Source: Caenorhabditis remanei (Eukaryota > Nematoda > Chromadorea > Rhabditida > Rhabditidae). Taken from it: a DNA stretch of 64,000 nucleotides. Each line of letters starts with the position of its first letter. The first letter of the stretch is position 1. Below are positions 56,520 through 64,000 of the stretch, in pieces. The stretch lies in the NCBI RefSeq assembly GCF_010183535.1, contig NC_071330.1, forward strand, positions 3,391,717 to 3,455,716. The letters are read 5' to 3'. Position numbers and translations under genes: made by a program. The notes under the pieces were generated by a model. That model was not told the origin of the DNA. It saw nothing but the letters and a program-made list of their open reading frames with translations, and ran no database searches.

Positions 56520-59500
56520 ATGAAGAGATCCACTGCCAGCGCACCCAGCTTGTCGCCAAAGCATGGTAAGTAGTGAAAATCAAATTGCAGCTAGAAAATC
56601 GAAGTTTTTCTGCTTTGAATCTTTCGAAAATCCATTTTTATCACGGAAAAAACGTCTTTTTCACCCAAATCTTTTATTTTCCAGAAAGCGACGTGAAAAA
56701 AGTGAAATTGGAAGACGTCAAGCCGGCTACCACTTCCAACCCACCAAATGCCCCCACTGGACGTGAAATCATCGAAAATTATCTGAAAGGAGACGTCACT
56801 TCGGCTGTCCTCTACCGAAAAATCTGTAATGCACTGGAAACATTCGATCAATGGGAGTCGGAAGCGCCAAAACTACAATTATTGGAACAATTTCTCGGTA
56901 TCGCTGATGCAATGGAAGCGAGAACTGATGTACTCGTCAAGAGACTTCTCAATCTTCGTTGGGACAAAATCCCGTCGTCTGTCATCGAAAAATTCCGTAC
57001 ATTCCTTTGCGAACTTGCCATTCGACATCTCTGTTTCACTGAAGACGTGTATAACTCTGTGATTGAACGTCTCGTTCCCCAGGTTTCTGTCAACGACGAG
57101 ACTCGAATCGTCACGTTCGTTTTGACAGAAGAGAAACAGAATGAGCACTTCGAAATGGCTCATTATATCATTTCAAGTGTTCTCAGATGTTTCCCGTTAT
57201 CCGCCAAAACTTTGTTGAAATGTGCGAAGAAAGCGATGCCACATGTCACTCGTCCAGCGGTTACTGTTTCTGGTTACATGAGAAATTTGATTTTGATGCA
57301 AAAGTATATTCCGTCGAGTATTTCAAAGGATTTATGGGAGACAATGTTCGATAGATTGGCTAGAGATGATGTAAGGATTTGGAAGTTTGGGAATTATATG
57401 TTAATTTATGTAAATTTCTTACTAAATGAAATAGAAGAGTTTCTGAAATCGATAGAAACAAAAAGTTCAGCTGCTGCAGATATGTGCCCGGGTGGCGTTG
57501 AGCGCCTCGCATTTTCAGCCGAAATTTGAAAATGCGACGAGAAAGAGTGTGCGAAATGGAGAGACGCAGACACACTCTCGATTTTACACACTCTCTCTCG
57601 TCCCATTTTCGCCCACTTTGAAATCTTTCAGCGCCCAAAGCGCCTCCATAGGCACATCCCTGAGCTGCTGGCACGAACAATTCTGGAATTCTGGCCTAGT
57701 TCTTTCAATGTAAAGGATTTTGCTAGTTGATTCTGAAAAACCTATTTAAGCGGCCCTTACTATAAAAAAGTAAAGTTTCGACAAGGATTTTCTAAAAATT
57801 TCGCGGGCTGAAATGCAAGTGCGGCAGGGAATCGTAGGCGGAGCTTAAACTGCAAGCGGCGCGGATGAAATTCAAGCTGATTTTTTAACGAGCAACATTG
57901 AATTTTAAGATTGAATCGTATTTTAACTGATTAAAAATGAGATATATGCAAATATACAACAAAAAAGTTGGAAACGTCCATTTGAATACGATTTCATTTT
58001 GAAGTTCGATGTTGCTCGTTAAAAAATCAGCTGGAATTTCATCCACGGCGCTAGCAGTTTAAGATCCCCATTCCCTGCCGCACTTGCATTTCAGCCAGCG
58101 TAATTTTTTTGAAAATCCTTGTCGAAACTTGAATTTTTCACAGTAGTCACATTTACTCGCGATACAATTTCCGAAACTCTTTCATTCAAATCATTTTTCC
58201 AGGCTCACAACTGGAGATGCGAACAAAACGAAGAAGATAACAAAAGCCCACGCCTGTTCGCTCTCAACGATGACATCCTTATCGAAGAGATCGTTGAAAG
58301 TACCAACAATTCAGAAGACGTCACTCCACAACTTTTGGAGCAGCGTAAAGGAGAACAAATGCTTCAGTATCTTGATGCAGTCTGCACTGACGTCATCGCT
58401 TTCATCAGAGATTCAGAAGGCATCGATAGACAAGAATCAGAGGAGAAAGGAGAGAAGATCGATGAGAAATGGTTGACTTCATTCAAATTTAGCGGAGACA
58501 AAGTGTTGGCGGCCGAGAAACTATTCGATACATTTTTGGAAGTTTTGGAATCGACAATGCTCAATGCCACTCATGTCCAATATATTTCATTCGTTTGGCT
58601 CTATTTCGGATCATTGAAAGCAGAATATGAACAGAAAGTTCTCGAACACTTGTGGCAAGTCACTATTCGAATGCCGAGGGCGCCGGCTGATGCGAGAAAA
58701 AGTCAGGGTGCCGCGTCGTATTTGGCAGCGTTTTTGGCACGAGCTAAATATGTTAAGAAGAAGTGAGTTTGTTACCAAAATCTAGAGATTTTCGATGGAT
58801 TTTTACATCTACAATTTGGCCAGATTATGGTTTTCAATGACCAGAAGACTAAAAATGGCAACTGGCGTACGTTTGGCGCACACGATTTCTCGCATTTTCC
58901 AATCGAAGTTTCTTGAAAAATGGTGTATGGTCTTACCAGGGTAAAACCGTGGGGTATCGCTTTCAAGTTCGAATTCTACTAAAATGAAACGCGTCAAAGG
59001 CGCGCCAGTTTATGTTTTCTAACCATAAGACGACTAAAAGTGGGAATCTGGTGCACCTTTGGCGCTTTCTGATCTTTTGGTGGTTGAAAATGCGTCAAAG
59101 GCGCGCCAGAAATTTGACGACAGACATCAATTTCATTTTTCAGCACCGCATTCACCTGGCTCGAAGAAATCTACACTTGGCTCCGTCACTACGTCGACCA
59201 ATTCGGATCGGGAAGCTCTCAAATCCTTCCGGGACTTCAACGACACGGAACATTCTACGCGGTCTCTCAAGCGTTTTTCCTCGTTTTTGCATTTAGATAC
59301 AAGGAATTTGTTAAGGATCAAGGTAACTTAAAACTTTTTTTTTAATTCCAAATTATTGTGTTTTTTTCTAGAAATGCTCGAAACAATACGTCGTTGGGGT
59401 GTCGGTCGTGTTGTCCACTCTCCATTAGAACCACTCAGATTCGTGTCGAAACCCGTCGCCAGATGCTTCTCTGCTATCACAAGGTACTTTTAGATTGGCT

Positions 59501-60952
59501 GAAATTTGATAAAATCACTGAAAAAGTTCCAGATCACTTCAATTGGTTTACTGTAACCACGTGATTCCAATAGAAGAAGTGCAGAGACCATTCGATGACA
59601 TGTTCCCGTTCGATGGGTTCCATTTGAAAGTGTGAGTTTTTTTGTGGCAAGACACTTGTTTTAGGCTCCCGAATTGCATATTTTCTAGCAAAAAGTTGAT
59701 TTCAGGGCTTTCAAAGATCTTTCCATTTTCTAGGCGCCGATCTAGCTTTTCATTTCTTTTGAGTAATTCTAAACCCATTTTTTCCAGTGAAATCGTAAAA
59801 CAAATGCATTTGGCAATTTTTTTTGAATTCTTCTCGAAAATTGCTGCAAATTCATAGAATTCCCGTATTTTTGATCTAGGACTCTCAACTGAAATTTATA
59901 ATTAAAACCAAACTTGTCAAAATTCGGCTCGGCCTCGTCGGCCCGGCTTCAAGAAAATGTGCCTATTTTTTGGGCGCACTAACGCTTTGGAACTGTAAAG
60001 TTTTGGAACTCCTTTAGCCTTAGAGCGCGCTTGCATTTTCCACTCAAATTGGAGATTTTAAGCCATATTTTAAATATATTTTTCTCAATTTCTATCAAAA
60101 AAAAGTAAAAAATACCAACTCTTGATAAAAAAAAAGAGAAAAACATATTTAAAATATGGCTTTAAATCTCAAATTGAGTGAAAAATGCAAGCGCGCTCTA
60201 ACGCGAAAGGAGTTCCAAAACGTTACAGTTCCAAATCGCAGCAGTTCCAAAACACAACAGTTCCAAAGCGTTAGTGCGCCATTTTTTGACTAATGTTTTT
60301 GAATGTTTTTAGAAAATTTTACATCAAAAAACCCAATTCCTTGATGCATTACTAGCTTTTGATTGAATTCTGAAATATAGTAAAAAATTCGACATTTTCG
60401 GCAAAAACTTCAATTTCGTACAAAATTTAGTCCAAAAAAGTTTTTGAATTTTAAACCCCGGCCCGGCCCACAAGTTTGATTACAACATTTAAATTACATC
60501 TTTCCAATCCCTCCAATAACATCATTACGGTAATCATATAATTTCCAGAAGCAGCCAATTCATGACTCCACTGATGCGAAAGTTCTCTCCACTCGCTGAA
60601 GACTTGTCGACTCTCACCAAAGCATTGTGCTGGAATGCAGTCGCCGGTGCCACTGCTGAAAAGTCGGAGAAGTCGGCGGAAACTGTGTCAAGCTCGGAGG
60701 GTCTCGATTTTTTGGATGAGGACGATATTGTGATGAGTACAGGTAAATGGATGTAAGATTAATTAGATGAGCACCCAGAATCCAGTAGTTTAGAACAAAA
60801 ATTTTCAATATTAAACAAAAAATTTAATTTTCTTTGCAAATTCCTCAATTTTTTTTAATATTTCAGGTTTCCGTGAGCGCACCTTCTCGTGTGGCCAAAG
60901 TTCCCTGATCAACTACTCGGCGACTCCTGGATTGAAAACTTTCAATGTCTAA
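56520..60952 (+). CDS. tif-1A: RRN3/TIF-IA, RNA polymerase I initiation factor, 653 aa
   Basis: Exons: 56520-56565, 56685-57370, 58203-58762, 59144-59322, 59372-59483, 59533-59631, 60549-60742, 60867-60952; 1,962 bases, all phases consistent, ending TAA. RRN3 binds RNA polymerase I and brings it to ribosomal DNA promoters through the selectivity factor, coupling rRNA synthesis to growth. Family signatures along the helical-repeat protein are: YMRNLILMQKYIPSSI; HVQYISFVWLYFGSLK followed by EHLWQVTIRMP; AASYLAAFLARAKYV; WLRHYVDQFG with HGTFYAVSQAFFLVFAFRYK; EPLRFVSKPVARCFSAITR; LVYCNHVIP and FDDMFPFDGFHLK; then an acidic FLDEDDIVMS. The length nearly equals human RRN3. Introns 2 and 6 contain MITEs. 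The symbol follows the C. elegans orthologue name as I recall it. Confidence 0.95.
57758..58145. mobile_element. MITE, TACTGTG-type family (copy 2), RRN3 intron 2
   Basis: Starts TACTATAAAAAAGTAAAGTT and ends GAATTTTTCACAGTA. The arms share AAAGTTTCGACAAGGATTTT, GCTGAAATGCAAGTGCGGCA and AATTCAAGCTGATTTTTTAA. A 388-bp near-palindrome between RRN3 exons 2 and 3. The 5' end has drifted from TACTGT. Confidence 0.8.
59909..60480. mobile_element. GGCCC-type element split by a second inverted repeat, RRN3 intron 6
   Basis: The outer ends are ACTTGTCAAAATTCGGCTCG and CGGCCCGGCCCACAAGTTTG. Inside, 59972-60281 is another palindrome with ends GCGCACTAACGCTTTGGAAC and the reverse, including GCGCGCTTGCATTTT and ATATTTTAAATAT. 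Its right arm carries an extra expansion of CAGTTCCAAA repeats (about 60225-60265). Nested insertion is the simplest reading. Confidence 0.7.
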
Positions 60953-62147
60953 ATTTTTTCATCTTGTCCCTTTATTTTCTCTATATTTAATCGTTTTCAT
61001 TGTTTTTTTTTACATTTTCAGTCATTTTTGCTCTTATCCCCTCGTTGATTTACTTCCTTTTAAGTTACATAATTTTTGTGTATTATATTAATTTTATAAT
61101 GTTTTTTGTCTCCTTTGTGTTTGTCATTTTCTTTCAATTCTTTCCGTGCGTGCTCCCCCCACCCAACTTTCTCAGTCCAGTCAACCCGAAACTATTCATT
61201 TTTATCTTCCCTGTACCCATCTCCCCAGAAAATTCTTCATAAAATTAGTAACGTTGAATTCTATTTTCAGAAATTTTTAGTTTTCAGAATTTCCAGTCAT
61301 TTTCAGCTCGACTTGCGTCATTCAGAACGTTCTGACACGGCAGATGACGAAAATGGAACTCCAATTTTTTTGGCGAAGCGAAAATAGAAAAGAAGAGATT
61401 ACATATGTTGTCATGGAAATTCGGATTTCCTATTTTTGGTTCCGAGCTTTCTAGAAATAGAAATGGATAATTAAAAATTGAGAATCAAAGAGCATTTTTC
61501 TTTGAATTGAATTTCGCAAAAATAAATTTTCAGTTTGTGTGCATTCTGACGTGGTGGTGTTTGCACAATTGGCAATGTCTACCGTAGTGGATTTCAAAGC
61601 AAAAATTATTTCAGAGCATTTCTAAAGAGACTAATTAATGCCTTTCTGTTGCAAAATACAGCATTTTTGAACTGCTGGAATTGGGATTTTCAAAAAAAAA
61701 TTATCATTGGAGCGCGCTTTCAACAATCATAACTCAGACTTGTCGCTTGAATTTCCAGAAAATTTCAAAAAGTTCAATTTTTGAGAATTTCCAGTTTCTG
61801 CTATTCTTCAGAATTTTATTTTGATATGAATAAATCCGGAAAATTCAAATATTTTTTATTTAAATCAGTTTTTTTTCAAATTTTTCGAAATATTTTCACA
61901 ACTGCGCTCCATCGAAATCCTCTGGATATTCGTCTCCTTTCTCTACGTCTCTCTATTCCCCACACTGTTTTTGCCAAATAACATGTCAGTAGCAAAAGCG
62001 CTCCCCTAGAATTCGCGGGCAATTCAGAATTTCGTTGGAGCGCGTTTTTAAAAGCCATCGTTGATAAATATATAGACACAGTGATAAATCATGTCAGTAG
62101 TAAACGTGCTCTCCTAGACTTTGCGTGGGTATTGACGATGGAGCATA

Positions 62148-62400
62148 GGGGTACGAAGCGTAAGGTCCGCAGCGAGAAGATTTGAGTTTTTTCCGAGTCG
62201 CGTTGCGTGCGCGTCGCGGTTTTCATTGAAAGATATTGTCAAAATAAACTTTCTTGACATTTGGTGTTTGCGGACCAAAGTTCCCACGCTCAAAATAAGC
62301 CACACAGGGGTGCAAGGCGTAAGGTCCGCAACGAAAAGTTTTGAAATTACCGACCGAGTCGCGATGCGTGTGCGTCGCGTTTTTCATCAAAATATACGAT
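62148..62400. repeat. Diverged ~90-bp direct repeat
   Basis: Two copies, 62148-62236 and 62308-62398. Both start GGGGT(A/G)C(G/A)A(A/G)GCGTAAGG and share GTCCGCA(G/A)CGA, CGAGTCGCG(T/A)TGCGTG and GCGTCGCG(G/T)TTTTCAT. Confidence 0.75.
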
Positions 62401-62935
62401 AAACACACGCTAAACTTGAACTTGGCACTCAGCCAAGTCAGTTTTTGGCACCGTGCCAACCGCTGAGCGACGGAGCGCGTTTAAGCGACCTTGCGTTTTG
62501 CAACCCTGTGAAGCCACGCCCTCTTTCCGTTGTCTCGGCTATAATATTACTGTCGAAAAAATAAAGTTTCGACAAGGATTTTCAAAAAAATTTCGCGGGC
62601 TGGAACACGCAAGCGCATAAAGTTGTGGGCGGAGCTTAATCTGCAAGCGGCGCGGTTCTTAATTTGGAAAAAAACAACTGGAATTAGAACCGCGCCGCTT
62701 AATTAAGCTTGCAGTTTAAGCTCCGCCCATAACTTCATGCGCTTGCGTGTTCCAGCCCGCGAAATTTTTTTTGAAAATCCTTGTCGAAACTTTATTTTTT
62801 CGACAGTTGTCGAACTCCCCGATCTTTTCTGAATATATAGCCGAGACAACGGAAAGAGGGCGTGGCTTATTTTGAGCGCGGGAAGTTAGGTCCGCAAACC
62901 CCGAATCTCAAGAAAGTTTATTTCGACAATATAAA
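62231..62935. mobile_element. Nested palindromes downstream of RRN3
   Basis: The outer arms are 62231-62302 plus 62512-62547 on the left and about 62835-62935 on the right (GCCGAGACAACGGAAAGAGG, GGCGTGGCTTATTTTGAGCG, AAGAAAGTTTATTTCGACAA). The centre is a complete TACTGTCGAAAAAATAAAGT MITE (62548-62808, family copy 3) with arms containing CGCGGGCTGGAACACGCAAG and GGGCGGAGCTTAATCTGCAA. The left outer arm is further interrupted by a tandem-duplicated segment (see 62148-62400). Confidence 0.75.
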
Positions 62936-64000
62936 AAAAAAGACAAATTTAAATTTGGCATTCGGCCAACTCTTTTTTGGCACCGTGCCGATCGTTGTGC
63001 AACGGAGCGCAGTTGCAACAACCGTGCAACGGTAATACAATTCCTCTTCCTTATTGTTAGAGTCCCTTTTTTGCTGAAATGTATTTCCCTGCACAACACA
63101 CCTAATCCGTTTTCCCCCATGTTTATCATCCCGTTTTTCACGTTTTCCCCGTGAACATAATATCTCAAATCACACGTAAAAGGCACATGTTTCCTGTCTT
63201 TTTATCTGAAAATTCCTCCTTTTTTCGCACGCCGACTGAAAATGTCACTTCTCATCTCTTCTTTTCCTTTTTTTTGCTTCCCCTGCAATTCAAGAGATGG
63301 CCCTAATCCAATCTTCTAATAATATCGGATTAAAAATGGGGATGAAGATGACGTGCCGAAGTATCATCAGGAGTTTTTTGTCCCTGTCTACAGAAAGCTT
63401 GCATCTACACTATTTCCGCCGAAAAATCCCTGAAGAATTCTGACGGAAATCTCCATATGTGTATTCTGATGATGACGTTGTAGTTTGTATTCTGCTGATT
63501 TTCGGAGGGTCCCTCTCTCCTCCGAGGGTGTCAATATTCATATCCCCCACCACACGTACCAAATCTCATAATAATTGTGCATAAATCATTAGGCGGCCGA
63601 AAAGACAGAGTGGAGGAGACTAGTTTGGGGAGGAAGGTGACGAAAAACAACAAGAATATGGAAGAAGAATATAAAAAAGAGATTGGTTTCCACATAATTT
63701 TTTTTTTGGTTTTAATTTGGTAATTTGGACTGAAATCCAGTGAGAGCAATCGGTGGCCTAGAAATTCGACTTCGGTCATGTTCATCTTTTCAATTTTTTC
63801 GCTCGTTTTAGTTGTTTTCCTTCAATGTTTTTGATAGTAAACGACAGAAATTGATAAGGACACTACAAAAATTGTAGAAAAAACCATACTTGCAACGGGC
63901 CGGGCCGATTTGAGAATTTTCACCGGCCCGGGTCACAGTACAAAAATTTGAAAATTTGAATTTTTTTGAAAACTTTTTCGATTTTTTTGCAAAATTGTTG

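Larger units (their letters stand above)
60953..64000. other. Downstream region, no gene recognised
   Basis: After RRN3 there is T-rich, then repeat-rich DNA. Open frames at 61000-61242, 61876-62079 and 63531-63785 show no family motif. The last has one hydrophobic segment (FLLFFVTFLPKLV) but no supported start. At 63887 a GGCCC-type end (CATACTTGCAACGGGCCGGG) begins and runs off the window. Confidence 0.4.

Noticed and set aside
57371..57529. RRN3 exon 2 continuing past GAT/GTAAGG
   Set aside because: The frame stays open but similarity to RRN3 stops at the donor and resumes at 58203 after a clean acceptor in phase.
63531..63785. 84-residue open frame near the window end
   Set aside because: It has one hydrophobic stretch, but no known motif, no convincing start and an AT-rich interruption (lysine run).

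Overview
The window looks like nuclear chromosomal DNA of a Caenorhabditis-type nematode. Coding exons are short and separated by many GT-AG introns of about 45-70 bases with acceptors of the TTTTCAG type. One gene is a nematode-specific SRG chemoreceptor, several start codons sit just behind a splice acceptor as expected for spliced-leader trans-splicing, and intergenic and intronic DNA is packed with small inverted-repeat elements. I cannot name the species. I assembled the gene models by hand, joining exons by splice consensus, phase and homology; none has transcript support.

Layout. 258-596 (-): a tiny two-exon gene of unknown function. 2985-8775: a 5.8-kb foldback (palindromic) element whose arms carry opposed tandem arrays of a ~230-bp unit with a tRNA-like core. 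9176-9598 (+): a broken PP1-like phosphatase. 9815-16524 (-): an eight-exon F-BAR/HR1-like/SH3 protein resembling nostrin. 16525-21059: mostly non-coding, with one MITE and a possible first exon of the next gene. 21060-25598, 29858-32669 and 33176-36159 (+): three tandem paralogues sharing an unusual two-finger zinc module encoded by two exons, followed by divergent Pro/Ser-rich, probably nuclear, tails. The first paralogue has multiplied an exon-plus-intron cassette.

37325-47236 (-): a complete five-exon SRG-family seven-transmembrane receptor. Its first intron is about 8.5 kb because it holds a head-to-tail array of five Helitron-like units (A-B-A-B-C), including an apparently perfect 3,233-bp tandem duplication. 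47646-52652 (-): a complete eight-exon plexin-domain-containing (PLXDC/TEM7-type) membrane protein. 56520-60952 (+): a complete eight-exon RRN3/TIF-IA, the RNA polymerase I initiation factor, with MITEs in two introns. 60953-64000: no gene recognised; nested inverted repeats.

The genes do not form an obvious pathway or operon. The window combines conserved housekeeping or membrane genes (RRN3, PLXDC, F-BAR/SH3) with fast-evolving nematode-specific genes and a dense set of non-autonomous mobile elements.
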